From Minisyncoccota bacterium (GTDB lineage: Bacteria > Patescibacteriota > Minisyncoccia > JAHIHE01 > JAGLIN01), in contig JAQVBZ010000008.1 of NCBI GenBank assembly GCA_028690055.1, positions 1 to 57,220 on the forward strand: a stretch of 57,220 nt of DNA, given 5' to 3'. How positions within the stretch are numbered: the stretch's first letter is position 1; the number at the start of each line of letters is the position of its first letter. This document shows positions 7,011 to 16,066 of the stretch, piece after piece. The position numbers were made by a program, and so were the translations under genes. The notes beneath the pieces are model-generated. The model ran no database searches and was not told the DNA's origin. It saw only the letters and a program-made list of their open reading frames with translations.

Positions 7011-9491
7011 ATGAAAAAGACAGCGAAGAAAATGATTAAACTGGGCAAGAGCCTCAGGTCGAAAATGATTTCTCCGAGCGATAAGCTGGAAGGGCGTACG
7101 GTGCTTTTGGTGAATACCGGCTCGATTCGGAAAAGATTTATCTTACAAAGACTCAAGAAGATGGGGCTTAGATTGGTGGTGCTCAATTCGGAAAAGAATT
7201 GGGCCGAGTCTTATGTTGATGAGTGGATTCTGGCAGACACCACGCACCACGCAGAGGCCTTGCGCGCGGTGCAAAAATTTATCAGAGATAATCCCAGGCA
7301 AAAGATCGAAGGGGCTCTTACTTTTTGGGAAGACGATGTGCTTTTGACGAGCAAGATTGTCGATAAATTCGGATTTATCGGGATCCCGTATGCCGTGGCG
7401 AGCGGTGTGCGCAATAAGAATCTGTTTCGGAATTTTTGCGAAGAGAACGATATCTTATCTCCCCGGCACCGGACGATTGAGGCGAAGAAGGATCTGGATT
7501 TTGTGCTGGAGAATTTTACGTTTCCGGTCGTAATCAAGCCGTCTTATGGAACAAGCAGCGCGTTTGTGGTGAAGGTGGAACGTCCGTCGGATCTCTGTGG
7601 AAAATATGAATATGTAAAAAATTCGATTTCGGAGCAGGTGGAATCGGCGCTTAGCAACGGCAGACAGATCATGGTAGAGGAATATATTGATGGCAGCGAG
7701 GTGGACATCGATGTGCTGGTGCAAAACGGAATCATCAAATTTTATTCTATTTCCGATAATAGTGCGACCAAAGAACCTTTTTTTGTGGAGACGGGGAGAC
7801 TGACTCCTTCCAATCTGCCCGATGATGATCAAGAGAATATTATCGCTACAGTCGAGGAGACTCTGGAGAAAACGGGGGTACGCAGCGGTTGCATCCATTT
7901 CGAGGCCAAGCTCACCAAGCGGGGCACGGTGCCTATCGAAGCCAATCTGCGGATGGGCGGGGACGAGATGTATTCGAGCGTGAAGAAAGTGTGGGGCGTG
8001 GACCTCATCGAGGGGGCGGTAAAAATAGCGCTGGGTATCTATATCCCCAAAATAAAAACGGAAGAGTCCAAGCAGTGCGTGCTTTGCAAGGATTTTCTTT
8101 CCGATCATTCCGGGGTGTTGGTGCAGCTGGATGTCGATCCGGAGCTCAAAGAAAAAGATTTCGTCGAAGAGGTAAAGTTTTTTAAGAAAGTGGGGGATAC
8201 TGTGATGGTGCCGCCGGAAGGTTACGAATATCTGGGATGGATGACGGTGTCGGGTGATAATTCTTCCGAGGCGCAGGAAAATATGGAGGAGGCGGAGAAG
8301 CTCATCGAGTATGAGGTGGCGCGTTTTCACTCGGCGTCTTTTATCGGCAAGACGGTGCGCAAGGACCCGCATTCTTCGTCAATTTTCAAGGAGACGGGAA
8401 AAAGAACCGGTAAAATTGAGAAAATCAGGAAAATGGCTCTTAAAGATCAGCGGAGTCTTCACATCGGAATTGTTTGCAATCTTTATGATCAGAATTGTTC
8501 CGGAAACGAAGTGGAGCAGGAGCTGACTTCGGTCGGACTGAATATTCAGAAGGCCCTGGAGGAGAGGGGATATAAGATCAGCTTTTTCGATTTCAATGAC
8601 GTAGCCAAGGCTTTCGATGATCTGAAAAATAGTGATGTAGATCTAGTATTCAATGTCTGTGAACGGATAAACGAGTCTAGCTTGTTGGAGCCGCACGCCG
8701 CGTCTTTGCTTGATGTGCTCAAAATTCCTTATACCGGATCCAATCCTTTTACTCTGAGTTTGTGCATGGACAAGATTCGCGTCAAAAAACTTTTGAGTTA
8801 TCACAAGATTCCGACGCCGGAATGGGATTATGTTTATTCTATGGAGGATAAGGTGAGGGGCGATCTGAAATTTCCGCTAATCGTGAAACCTGCTAACTCG
8901 GATAATTCTATCGGAATCACCAACGATTCGGTGGTAAGCAATCAGGAGGAACTCAATCGACAGCTAGAGCATGTGGTGAAGGAAATGGGGCGCCCGGCTC
9001 TCATCGAGGAATACATAGAAGGGGATGAATACGATGTGTCTATTTTGGGAAGAGAGGAAGACGACCTGCGAGTGCTGCCTCTTTCGCGTTCGGTTTTTGA
9101 TAAGATGCCGAAGGGTTATTGGCATATCTATCCTTTTGAGGCGAAATGGGGAGAAGGTTCGGTTTACAAACAGAATATCGAAGTACAGAGGCCGGCCAAG
9201 AATATCAGTAAGAAGCTAGAGGCAGTCATCAGTGAAATCGCTCTGGATACTTACAATATTTTGGACTGTCATGATTACGGACGGGTGGAGATACGCGTGG
9301 ACAAGAATAACAATCCGTATGTGCTGGAACTCAATCCTAATCCTTCCATCAATCTCACGAACTGTGTGCCGGAAGTGGCTGAACTTACTGGATTGAAATA
9401 CGGCGATTTCTTGGAGGAGATCATCCGCATGGCAATCCAAAGATACAAGAACCGACCGCCGTATTATCACTTGCAGGCGAATCTGATATAG
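7011..9491 (+). CDS. Fusion of two ATP-grasp ligases (amino-acid ligase-like plus D-Ala-D-Ala ligase-like)
   Basis: This 826-residue protein holds two complete ATP-grasp modules. The first (about residues 25-345) has a PreATP region, PVVIKPSYGTSS (172-183), EEYIDGSEVDID, and the metal-binding E310-x-N312 in PIEANLRMGGDE, resembling carnosine synthase/BacD-type amino-acid ligases. The second (about 480-815) starts with LHIGIVCNLYD and has FPLIVKPANSDNSIGI (621-636), EEYIEGDEYDV and the metal site VLELNPNPS (771-779), as in D-alanine-D-alanine ligase relatives. Both active sites look intact. Such enzymes join a carboxylate to an amine through an acyl phosphate, so this one could build a small peptide in two steps; the product is unknown. 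It follows a membrane protein with a 6-nt gap. Confidence 0.88.
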   Translation: MKKTAKKMIKLGKSLRSKMISPSDKLEGRTVLLVNTGSIRKRFILQRLKKMGLRLVVLNSEKNWAESYVDEWILADTTHHAEALRAVQKFIRDNPRQKIEGALTFWEDDVLLTSKIVDKFGFIGIPYAVASGVRNKNLFRNFCEENDILSPRHRTIEAKKDLDFVLENFTFPVVIKPSYGTSSAFVVKVERPSDLCGKYEYVKNSISEQVESALSNGRQIMVEEYIDGSEVDIDVLVQNGIIKFYSISDNSATKEPFFVETGRLTPSNLPDDDQENIIATVEETLEKTGVRSGCIHFEAKLTKRGTVPIEANLRMGGDEMYSSVKKVWGVDLIEGAVKIALGIYIPKIKTEESKQCVLCKDFLSDHSGVLVQLDVDPELKEKDFVEEVKFFKKVGDTVMVPPEGYEYLGWMTVSGDNSSEAQENMEEAEKLIEYEVARFHSASFIGKTVRKDPHSSSIFKETGKRTGKIEKIRKMALKDQRSLHIGIVCNLYDQNCSGNEVEQELTSVGLNIQKALEERGYKISFFDFNDVAKAFDDLKNSDVDLVFNVCERINESSLLEPHAASLLDVLKIPYTGSNPFTLSLCMDKIRVKKLLSYHKIPTPEWDYVYSMEDKVRGDLKFPLIVKPANSDNSIGITNDSVVSNQEELNRQLEHVVKEMGRPALIEEYIEGDEYDVSILGREEDDLRVLPLSRSVFDKMPKGYWHIYPFEAKWGEGSVYKQNIEVQRPAKNISKKLEAVISEIALDTYNILDCHDYGRVEIRVDKNNNPYVLELNPNPSINLTNCVPEVAELTGLKYGDFLEEIIRMAIQRYKNRPPYYHLQANLI

Positions 9492-9532
9492 TAATGCGAC
9501 TTAATCTGCGACATAATGATTCCACCCTGTTC

Positions 9533-9570
9533 CCCCTCACCCCGACCCTCTCCCGATGGGAGAGGGAGAA
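9533..9570. repeat. Hairpin repeat, family C
   Basis: CCCTCACCCCGACCCTCTCC leads into a perfect hairpin, CCCTCTCCC (9546-9554) and GGGAGAGGG (9558-9566) with a 3-nt loop. Copies are at 12270 and 36752. It may double as a terminator for the ligase gene, though no long T run follows. Confidence 0.75.
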
Positions 9571-9676
9571 ATTCCAGATGCTGTATGACTGGGTTGTGGA
9601 ATAGGTTTAGCTAATTTGGTATAATTTAAAAATATATTTCAGATTTAAAAAAATGTTACAATTATTATATTAATAT

Positions 9677-10057
9677 ATGGACATAAAAATACTTGAAAAA
9701 GCGTTGTTAAAATCATGGTCAAGGGAAACCTCATATTATTCCGCAGAATGGAATGAATCAAATCCAGCTCTCGGTCAGTGCGCTATTACTGCGTTAATCG
9801 TGAACGACTATTTCGGTGGTGATATAGTCTGGTCGGAAGCGATATTGTCGAATAAGCAAAAGATTTCACATTATTTCAATATTATTGATGGGAAAGAAGT
9901 CGATTTGACACGTTCTCAATTTCCCAAGGGGACAATCATTCCGAAGGGAATTGAGAAGAAAAAAATTTTTATCTCAACACGGGAGTATCTTATGTCTTAT
10001 GAAGGTAAAAATTCACGTTATGCCATATTAAAGGAAAGGGTGGAAGATTATTTATAG
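9677..10057 (+). CDS. YunG-family protein of unknown function
   Basis: The 126-residue protein carries the hallmark NPALGQCAITALIVNDYFGG (residues 29-48) and later SHYFNIIDGKEVDLTRSQF, as in the Bacillus YunG family. The conserved Gln-Cys, then His, then Asp order resembles a papain/transglutaminase-type triad, but activity is not established for the family as far as I know. Single gene, no Shine-Dalgarno sequence, A/T-rich like other accessory genes here, and flanked by repeat families C and A. Confidence 0.75.
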   Translation: MDIKILEKALLKSWSRETSYYSAEWNESNPALGQCAITALIVNDYFGGDIVWSEAILSNKQKISHYFNIIDGKEVDLTRSQFPKGTIIPKGIEKKKIFISTREYLMSYEGKNSRYAILKERVEDYL

Positions 10058-10144
10058 CATTAAATTATAAATAATGCTAAAAAATATTTGGAGTTTTTCG
10101 ATGGGGTTTTATGGAAGATGATAATCTTCGAACTTTATATTACG

Positions 10145-10254
10145 TGTCATTCTGAGCGGAGCCCCCGCCTTCGCGAGGATAAACTTCGCGGAGTCGAAGA
10201 ATCCCGTTGCTATGCAGGATATAACGGGATTCTTCGGATTACCTCAGAATGACA
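10145..10254. repeat. Palindromic repeat element, family A (TGTCATTCTGAG subtype)
   Basis: Terminal arms TGTCATTCTGAG and CTCAGAATGACA are perfect reverse complements. Inner arms AAGAATCCCGTT and AACGGGATTCTT also pair. It fills the middle of the 330-bp gap between two convergent genes. The same subtype occurs at 44763. Confidence 0.8.
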
Positions 10255-10387
10255 GATAATCACAGGGAATTTCCCCTGGGCTTCATGCAGAAAAATTCTT
10301 ATAATCGGAAAATAAAAACTATGCAATGTTTTCATTTCGGTTTGCTAGTTAAGATTAAAAAAATAAAGGAGGTTTTGAGCTCCTTCT

Positions 10388-11152
10388 TCATATGAAATAT
10401 TTGATTTTAACCTCTCTGTCCGGATAACGGTTCGCGATTTCTTCTTGCGATATTTTTTGTACATCCTCCATTATCATAATTTGTCTTTTTGTCATGTTCA
10501 AGCCGAAATAACTTTTCTCATATCTTATTTTTGTAATAGTTACGGTTAGTCGACTCCTTTTTATTTCGATAAAGAAATCGCTAACGAAAGGTAGCCCCCT
10601 TACGGCATTAATTTTTTCCATTATTACGGAGGCTATTTCATTTTCTAATCCCTCTTTTTCAAGTTTCTGTTTTTCTTCATTCCTTATGTTTGTAAGGATT
10701 TTACAGAAATCTTCTTTTTCTAGGGACGTGTTGGGATTTTCTTCTTCTCCCGTTTCGTGGGTAATGATTTTGTCCTCCGTCGCAAGGAGCGCGTAAATCA
10801 TCACCTTGTTCTGCTGGAATTTTGCCCTGATGGATCTTTCGATTAGCTTTGCGTGTTCCGGAGAGCCGAATGCGACTCTATTTCCGTCTAATAGCCAAAC
10901 ATATTTCCCTTCTGCTTGTTTGGACATTTCTTTCGCTTCCAATCCAGAAAGAAGGAAAGTCCGCCAGCGGAGAGGATTTTCCGGAGAAAACTTGATTCCC
11001 TGGATCATTCCCTCAGTAGATTCAAAAAGGAATCCATCGAGTGCGAAACTTGCTTTGAAGAGATTGCTTAAGATCCTTTCATTCGGATTCTTTGATCCGC
11101 TACTCACGTTTATTGTATCCATTGATTCAACCTCTTGACGTCTTTCGTTCAT
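10388..11152 (-). CDS. NADAR-like (YbiA/COG3236-type) protein
   Basis: The 254-residue protein contains, in order, TEGMIQGIKFSPENP, SGLEAKEM, a Trp-containing strand, SPEHAKLIERSIRAKFQQN and YALLATEDKIITHETG, then FCKILTNIR. This order and wording fit NADAR/YbiA-fold proteins, which act on ADP-ribose or riboflavin-type N-glycosides. The C-terminal 90 residues are an extra charged region. YbiA-fold proteins occur in riboflavin biosynthesis and in NAD-linked defence loci; no partner for either lies nearby, so the role is open. It is transcribed divergently from the aldolase-like gene. Confidence 0.55.
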   Translation of the reverse strand: MNERRQEVESMDTINVSSGSKNPNERILSNLFKASFALDGFLFESTEGMIQGIKFSPENPLRWRTFLLSGLEAKEMSKQAEGKYVWLLDGNRVAFGSPEHAKLIERSIRAKFQQNKVMIYALLATEDKIITHETGEEENPNTSLEKEDFCKILTNIRNEEKQKLEKEGLENEIASVIMEKINAVRGLPFVSDFFIEIKRSRLTVTITKIRYEKSYFGLNMTKRQIMIMEDVQKISQEEIANRYPDREVKIKYFI

Positions 11153-11231
11153 TTCTTAAAGTAACTCTTGGACAGGAAAATGTCAATGAGCGGGGTTGGG
11201 GCATTAATCGCTTTTTATCGTTTGAAAATGG

Positions 11232-11240
11232 TGTTATAAT
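11232..11240 (+). promoter_or_regulatory. Extended -10 promoter of the DUF2090 gene
   Basis: TGTTATAAT matches the extended -10 consensus, with a weak TTTTTA at the -35 position. It places the transcript start about 30 nt before the ATG at 11278 and argues against a longer upstream start. Confidence 0.5.
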
Positions 11241-11277
11241 AGAGGGGCTAAGTTATACGATAATAATAATTAAGAAT

Positions 11278-12177
11278 ATGCCGGAAAATAATGAACTTTT
11301 CGTCTTGCCATTCGATCATCGCGGATCTTTCTTGGAGGAAATGTTCGGTGTGTTGGGGGGGGCTACCGAGGAGGATAAAGAGCGTGTCAGGGCTTTTAAG
11401 AAAATAATCTATGAGGGTTTCAAAATAGCGATAGAAAGGGGCGCGGTGCCCAAGGAGAGCGGGGCGATTTTGGTGGACGAGGAATTCGGTGATGAAATTT
11501 TGCAGGATGCTAAGAAAAACGGTTATCGATTCGCGATTTGTGCTGAGAAAAGCGGGCAGAAAGAATTCGAGCTTGAGTTTGGGGAAAATTTCGCGCAGCA
11601 TATCGATAAATATCGGCCGGAATTCGTAAAGGTGCTGGTCCGTTACAATCCCGACGATGATGCGGATCTCAACGAACGGCAAGTGGAGAAGCTGAAAGTC
11701 TTGAGCGACTTTTGCCGCGAGGAAAGATATAAATTGATGCTGGAGCCCCTGGTAATACCGACGGAAAAGCAGATGGAGATCGTGGAAGGCGATAAGGAAG
11801 CGTATGATCTCGAAATGCGACCGAAGCTGATGGAATTGATGATGGAAGAGATGCAGGGAGGAGGCGTGGAGCCGAGCGTGTGGAAGGTCGAAGGAGTGGA
11901 AGAGGCAGAGGACTACGAGATGTTAGTTGAGCAGGCGCATTCGGGAGGCAGGGAAGCTGACATTATCATACTGGGCAGGCATGCTGACGATGAGCAAGTG
12001 GAGAAATGGTTGGAAGCCGGCGCTAAGATGCCGGGGGTGACGGGCTTCGCGGTCGGACGCACGATTTTTTGGGATCCGCTGGTGGAATGTAAAGAAGGAA
12101 GGATCGCTCCGGAAAGGGCTTCGGAAATGATTGCCAGCAATTTCGTGCATTTCTATAAGATATTCAAGGGGAAATAA
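11278..12177 (+). CDS. DUF2090 / IolC C-terminal aldolase-like TIM-barrel protein
   Basis: I start this gene at the ATG at 11278, after the promoter-like TGTTATAAT; an upstream in-frame start at 11092 would lie antisense to the neighbouring gene. The 299-residue product opens with FVLPFDHRGSFLEEMFG, the typical start of the DUF2090 family. Later features are ESGAILVDEEFG, FVKVLVRYNPDDD, LMLEPLVIP and FAVGRTIFWDPL. The family forms the C-terminal part of IolC (5-dehydro-2-deoxygluconokinase fusions) and is related to LacD-type aldolases of sugar phosphates. No inositol genes lie nearby, so the substrate is unknown. Confidence 0.85.
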   Translation: MPENNELFVLPFDHRGSFLEEMFGVLGGATEEDKERVRAFKKIIYEGFKIAIERGAVPKESGAILVDEEFGDEILQDAKKNGYRFAICAEKSGQKEFELEFGENFAQHIDKYRPEFVKVLVRYNPDDDADLNERQVEKLKVLSDFCREERYKLMLEPLVIPTEKQMEIVEGDKEAYDLEMRPKLMELMMEEMQGGGVEPSVWKVEGVEEAEDYEMLVEQAHSGGREADIIILGRHADDEQVEKWLEAGAKMPGVTGFAVGRTIFWDPLVECKEGRIAPERASEMIASNFVHFYKIFKGK

Positions 12178-12269
12178 TTCTAAGTGTAGAGACGTCGATT
12201 TATCGCGTCTGCTATTCCGGTTTGAAAGATTAGCTTAATGCTAGTAGGAAGCTGTTTTCTATTCATTTG

Positions 12270-12310
12270 CCCCCCCTCACCCTGACCCTCTCCAGATGGG
12301 ATAGGGGACG
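12270..12310. repeat. Hairpin repeat, family C
   Basis: CCCCTCACCCTGACCCTCTC followed by CAGATGGGATAGGGGACG, the same unit as at 9533 and 36752 but with mismatches in the stem. Confidence 0.7.
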
Positions 12311-12431
12311 TACTTACAACGTTGTTTTTGTTTAAGCACAAAACGGAATCAGATTTTTTCAGTTTTAGTTCGAAATGATTTTTGCACTTTGATAAAATTC
12401 CGATTTTTTCTTCTTCTATATCTTAAAAGGA

Positions 12432-12440
12432 AAGGGGGTG
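12432..12440 (+). promoter_or_regulatory. Ribosome binding site that fixes the hsp20 start
   Basis: AAGGGGGTG lies 6 nt before the ATG at 12447. An in-frame GTG at 12438 is part of this site, so it is not the start. Confidence 0.7.
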
Positions 12441-12446
12441 ATTAAT

Positions 12447-12938
12447 ATGAAACTTCCAATTCAAAAGACAGAGCGCAGGAAAGAACCTATGAGTTCCGAA
12501 CCGGTACCGTGGACGGAGCCGCGGGCTTTGATGGAAAAATTCTTTCCGGAGGGCTGGATGCGGTCTTGGTCCGGCTGGGACAAGGGTTTTTATCGCGAGA
12601 TGGAATCTTGGATGCCTCGGGTGGATATCGCCGAGACGGATAAGGAATTCCGTATCACGGCGGATGTGCCGGGCGTGAAGCCGGAAGACATCAAAGTGGA
12701 AATCGCAGGAGATAATCTCATCTTGAGCGGCAAGAGTGAAGAAGAAAAAGAAGAAAAAGGCAAAACCTGGCATCGTGTGGAAAGGAAGAGCGGCAGCTTC
12801 TATCGCGAGTTTGAGCTTCCGAAAGGCGCGGATGCGGATAAAATAGAGGCAATGACCAAGAACGGCACGCTAACGGTGAAGATCGAGAAAAAGCCGGAAG
12901 CGCAGAGCAAGACTATCGAAGTAAAGGCCTCGGAATAA
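12447..12938 (+). CDS. Small heat-shock protein (Hsp20/alpha-crystallin)
   Basis: With the start at ATG 12447 the protein has 163 residues. It has a Trp/Phe-rich N-terminal arm, then the alpha-crystallin domain from about PRVDIAETDKEFRITADVPG to GTLTVKIEKKPE, with GVKPEDIKVEI and ELPKGADADKIEA. A short charged tail ends in IEVKASE. sHsps hold unfolding proteins in the cytosol without ATP. It is preceded by one of the clear Shine-Dalgarno sites in this window and ends at a strong terminator, so it is monocistronic. I saw no CIRCE or HAIR operator upstream. Confidence 0.95.
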   Translation: MKLPIQKTERRKEPMSSEPVPWTEPRALMEKFFPEGWMRSWSGWDKGFYREMESWMPRVDIAETDKEFRITADVPGVKPEDIKVEIAGDNLILSGKSEEEKEEKGKTWHRVERKSGSFYREFELPKGADADKIEAMTKNGTLTVKIEKKPEAQSKTIEVKASE

Positions 12939-12950
12939 TCGAAATCAAGA

Positions 12951-12988
12951 AAAATACCCCATGACCTGCGGGGTATTTTTGTTTTTTT
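12951..12988 (+). terminator. Intrinsic terminator of hsp20
   Basis: Arms AAAATACCCC (12951-12960) and GGGGTATTTT (12970-12979), then a T-rich tract. Confidence 0.9.
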
Positions 12989-13088
12989 GCGAGTCGTTTT
13001 TTATTGTCATAGAACCAGACAAGTTATATAATCAAGATAAGTCAGTTGTTTTTTATTGTTCTAAGTTATTAATAAAATAAAAAATAAT

Positions 13089-14552
13089 ATGGAAGAACAA
13101 AATGAAGATGTTTCAAAAAATTCCATCAAGCCGGAATTTGGCGCGGATAACAATTTCGCGACAAAGAGTGCCCCCGGTTTAAGGAGAAACTTTTTGAAAT
13201 TTATGTTTTCTTTGGGTGGCCTTATTGTTTTTATTTTTCTGGTCACAGCCGTCTCTTACTGGCAGCAGCAAAACGGTGTGCGGATTCCGGGCATCAATGA
13301 CAAGGGAGATATCGCGCTATCTTCTAAAGTCTCGATTGCTGCTGTAGGGGAAAACGCTTTCGGGGCTTTGTCGAACTTGTCCGCCGGCTCTTCGAATGGT
13401 TCGCGCGATTCCAGCGAGTCTCTTTCTGTGAGTGACGAAAATACGGCAGTTACGACAGGTAAAATGGTGGCGCCTGCCGCTATCCTGGGGCAGGGCGGAG
13501 GTGGTATTAGTAGCGGATCTAGTGATGGCGTGGCGGTCGATATGATTTATCCCTACGAGCCGACGTATTACACTTATGTTTACAAAGGAGAAGAGTTCAC
13601 GCAGAACGAGGCAAAAATGAACGTGCTTAAACGTACGGCTGGAGTCTCTGCTGTGTCAGCTTCGACATTGGCGCGTGCACTTGATTTTAATCTTTTCGAT
13701 TTGGGAAAATTGGACAGTGCCAAGACTTCTAATCTGAGCTTTTTCGAAGATAAAGAATTCGGCTATCGCACCGATATTGATCTAAGCCGTGGGGCAGCGT
13801 CTATCTATAAAAATTACGAGAGGTGGCCAAACAATTATTATTCGGATTGCAAAGGCGATTTATGTACTAATTCAACATCTTCAGTTTCTCTGACCCCATC
13901 CGACCTTCCCGGTGATGAGGAAATCATAAATGCAACGAGAGCTTTCTTGAATGATTATAAAGTGGACCTCAGCGCCTACGGTACTCCGGAAATAAATAAG
14001 AGCTTTTTGCGTTATGCCGCCTCACAGCAGCAGGTATATATTCCGGAGGAGGTCTCAGTGATATATCCGCTGATTGTGGACGGCAAGAGTGTTTATGAGA
14101 GTTACGGCGAGATCAATGGCCTTAACGTCAATTACGACGTGAGGAATAAGAAAGTTTCTTCGATGTATAATCTGACGACACACAACTATCAAGCCTCGGC
14201 TTATGAGGCTGAAACTGATGTTGCGAAGATTTTGGAGGTGGCCGGAAATATGAATGGCTCTGTTCCTATGCCGGTGCGATACGACGAAGGGGACGTGACT
14301 TACAAAACGGTTGAGATAGAATTGGACACGCCATTTTTGGGCTTTGAAATTATGTGGAGATATGAAGATAATCAGAGCTCGGAGTATCTGGCTCCCTGTT
14401 TGATTTTCCCGATCAAGAATAGCGAGGAGATAACGATGTATGGAGGAAAGAGAGTGATTGTGCCGCTGATCAGGGATTTTCTTGATCAAAGTTATGGCGG
14501 GCCGATTAGGATTATGAAGGAGGGGGTATCGGCACAGAATCATCTGCCGTAA
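13089..14552 (+). CDS. Membrane-anchored exported protein of unknown function
   Basis: The 487-residue protein has a charged N-terminus, one membrane helix (about residues 37-57) and a Ser/Gly/Asn-rich linker (about 90-160, including GQGGGGISSGSSDG). The rest is a large exported domain with two cysteines close together (SDCKGDLC). The C-terminal half has alternating beta segments such as IYPLIVDGKSVYESYG and KVSSMYNLTTHNYQ, somewhat like YycH/PepSY-type regulators, but I cannot assign it. It lacks a Shine-Dalgarno sequence and has its own terminator. Confidence 0.75.
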   Translation: MEEQNEDVSKNSIKPEFGADNNFATKSAPGLRRNFLKFMFSLGGLIVFIFLVTAVSYWQQQNGVRIPGINDKGDIALSSKVSIAAVGENAFGALSNLSAGSSNGSRDSSESLSVSDENTAVTTGKMVAPAAILGQGGGGISSGSSDGVAVDMIYPYEPTYYTYVYKGEEFTQNEAKMNVLKRTAGVSAVSASTLARALDFNLFDLGKLDSAKTSNLSFFEDKEFGYRTDIDLSRGAASIYKNYERWPNNYYSDCKGDLCTNSTSSVSLTPSDLPGDEEIINATRAFLNDYKVDLSAYGTPEINKSFLRYAASQQQVYIPEEVSVIYPLIVDGKSVYESYGEINGLNVNYDVRNKKVSSMYNLTTHNYQASAYEAETDVAKILEVAGNMNGSVPMPVRYDEGDVTYKTVEIELDTPFLGFEIMWRYEDNQSSEYLAPCLIFPIKNSEEITMYGGKRVIVPLIRDFLDQSYGGPIRIMKEGVSAQNHLP

Positions 14553-14606
14553 ATGCCACTAAGCCAGATTCCAGTACTATAAAAGAGGAATAGTCTTCTG
14601 ATCTGG

Positions 14607-14636
14607 AAAAGCGGACCAAGATTGAGTCCGCTTTTT
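14607..14636 (+). terminator. Intrinsic terminator
   Basis: Arms AAAAGCGGAC (14607-14616) and GTCCGCTTTT (14626-14635), followed by T. Confidence 0.85.
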
Positions 14637-14672
14637 GTTCCGTCTCGTTTCTGTTAAAATGGAGAAAAGCTA

Positions 14673-15398
14673 ATGGTTAAAAAAATGCAGGAGAAAAAGC
14701 ATTTATTGAATGATTTAAAAAAAGAGCTTAGAGAAAATGCCGATGAAAAACAAGCGGTGAATTTGCGACGATTTTTCAAGACCGCCCGAGGTGAATATGG
14801 CGAAGGTGATGTCTTTTTGGGAATCAAAGTGCCGATACAGAGGGAAATTTGCAAAAAGTATATCGATTTCAGTTTGGGTTACTTACAGAAACTCCTGGAC
14901 AGTAAAATCCACGAAGAGAGGTTCTGTGCTTTGGCAATACTCGGAGATAAATATCGGAAAGCTGATGAGGTGAAGAAAAAAGATATTTTTGAATTCTATT
15001 TAAAAAACGCGAAGAGGATAAATAATTGGGATTTGGTGGATCTTTCCGCGCCCAATATTGTGGGGGATTATCTTTTGGATAAAGACCGGGAAATTTTATA
15101 TGATTTGGCCAGGTCTGATAACTTGTGGCAGAGGAGGATAGCCGTCCTTTCCACCTTTACTTTTGTCAGGGAGAGAGACTTTGGCGACACCCTAAGGATT
15201 GCCGAAATGTTGCTGCGAGATGAGCACGACCTGATACACAAGGCGGTCGGATGGATGCTCAGGGAAATCGGCAAACGAGACTTGGAGGTGGAAGAAAAAT
15301 TCCTGCGTAAACATTATAAGAAAATGACAAGGACGATGCTTCGTTATGCGATTGAGAAGTTTGACGAGGAGAAGCGGCGATATTACATGACGGGTTAG
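14673..15398 (+). CDS. DNA alkylation repair protein, AlkD-like HEAT-repeat family
   Basis: The 241-residue, largely helical protein has VPIQREICKKY, LDSKIHEERFCALAIL, the AlkD hallmark NNWDLVDLSAPNIVG, LWQRRIAVLSTF, LIHKAVGWMLREIGKRD and a final TMLRYAIEKF. These match COG4912. AlkD-type enzymes remove bulky or cationic alkylated bases from DNA without flipping the base; the WD-x-VD segment carries the catalytic Asp and Trp. A second ATG lies four codons downstream (14685). It is convergent with the next gene over a shared terminator. Confidence 0.92.
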   Translation: MVKKMQEKKHLLNDLKKELRENADEKQAVNLRRFFKTARGEYGEGDVFLGIKVPIQREICKKYIDFSLGYLQKLLDSKIHEERFCALAILGDKYRKADEVKKKDIFEFYLKNAKRINNWDLVDLSAPNIVGDYLLDKDREILYDLARSDNLWQRRIAVLSTFTFVRERDFGDTLRIAEMLLRDEHDLIHKAVGWMLREIGKRDLEVEEKFLRKHYKKMTRTMLRYAIEKFDEEKRRYYMTG

Positions 15399-15437
15399 CC
15401 CTGATCAAATAAGGAAAAAATATTTTTTATGTGCATC

Positions 15438-15469
15438 AAAAAAACAGGAAAAATGTTTTCCTGTTTTTT
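15438..15469. terminator. Bidirectional intrinsic terminator
   Basis: Arms AAAAAACAGGAAAA (15439-15452) and TTTTCCTGTTTTTT (15456-15469) are perfect. It has A and T tails on both sides and lies between convergent genes. Confidence 0.9.
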
Positions 15470-15479
15470 CATTCACGCC

Positions 15480-15686
15480 TTAGTCTTTATTCAGACTTGT
15501 CGAGATCATCGTCATATATAGGGCCGCAACTCCCACCAAGGAGTAGACGGTCTTAGTGATAAATGACATCTCTCCGAAGAGGGTTGCGACTAAGTCAAAT
15601 TCGAGTATTCCCACCAAACCCCAGTTTAATGCTCCCACTAAAACTAGGATCAGGGCTAGCCAGTCTAGCATATTTAGTTTTTGCAT
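15480..15686 (-). CDS. DUF378 small membrane protein
   Basis: The 68-residue protein has two membrane helices. The sequence MLDWLALILVLVGALNWGLV followed by FDLV and YSLVGVAALY is the DUF378 (YuzA-like) pattern. Its function is unknown. It stands alone on the minus strand. Confidence 0.85.
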   Translation of the reverse strand: MQKLNMLDWLALILVLVGALNWGLVGILEFDLVATLFGEMSFITKTVYSLVGVAALYMTMISTSLNKD

Positions 15687-15851
15687 AGTTTTGACTTAAG
15701 ATTTTTTAAAGAACCTCGACCTTTATCTTTTTATAATAGAATCTTTATGTCCGCGCGTCAAATTTTTACAAATTCATAGAGATTGTTGAAAGTACATTCT
15801 TGTGCTAAAATTTTAGTGGTCGTTTATTTTTATAAAAAAATAAAACTTCTG

Positions 15852-16025
15852 ATGGAGAAGATCAAAAAGCTTTCTTTCTATGTTTTGCGCTGGCAGCTAA
15901 GCACGCCGATCCTTTATCTGGTGATGGCGAGCTTTGATATACCGGAGTTGCAAAGGGTGGTACTGGCTAATTTTATCGGGGCTCTGGTGTTTTTCCCGAT
16001 AGATGAACTTATCTTCAAAAAATAG
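15852..16025 (+). CDS. Small conserved membrane protein
   Basis: I start at the ATG at 15852, giving 57 residues (MEKIKKLSFYVLRWQLSTPI...); a longer in-frame start at 15783 would overlap the promoter-like TGCTAAAAT (15803-15811). The RWQLSTPIL segment and a final FFPIDELIFKK define a compact membrane protein with two hydrophobic stretches. I recall similar short proteins in other CPR genomes but no function. It lies 41 nt before the sigma factor and may share its transcript. Confidence 0.65.
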   Translation: MEKIKKLSFYVLRWQLSTPILYLVMASFDIPELQRVVLANFIGALVFFPIDELIFKK

Positions 16026-16066
16026 AAAAACGAAAGAAAACAGCTTAAAGCAGCGTAATATATAAT

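Noticed and set aside
11092-11277. Upstream extension of the DUF2090 frame
   Set aside because: It is antisense to the NADAR-like gene and passes through the promoter; the family start motif fits ATG 11278.
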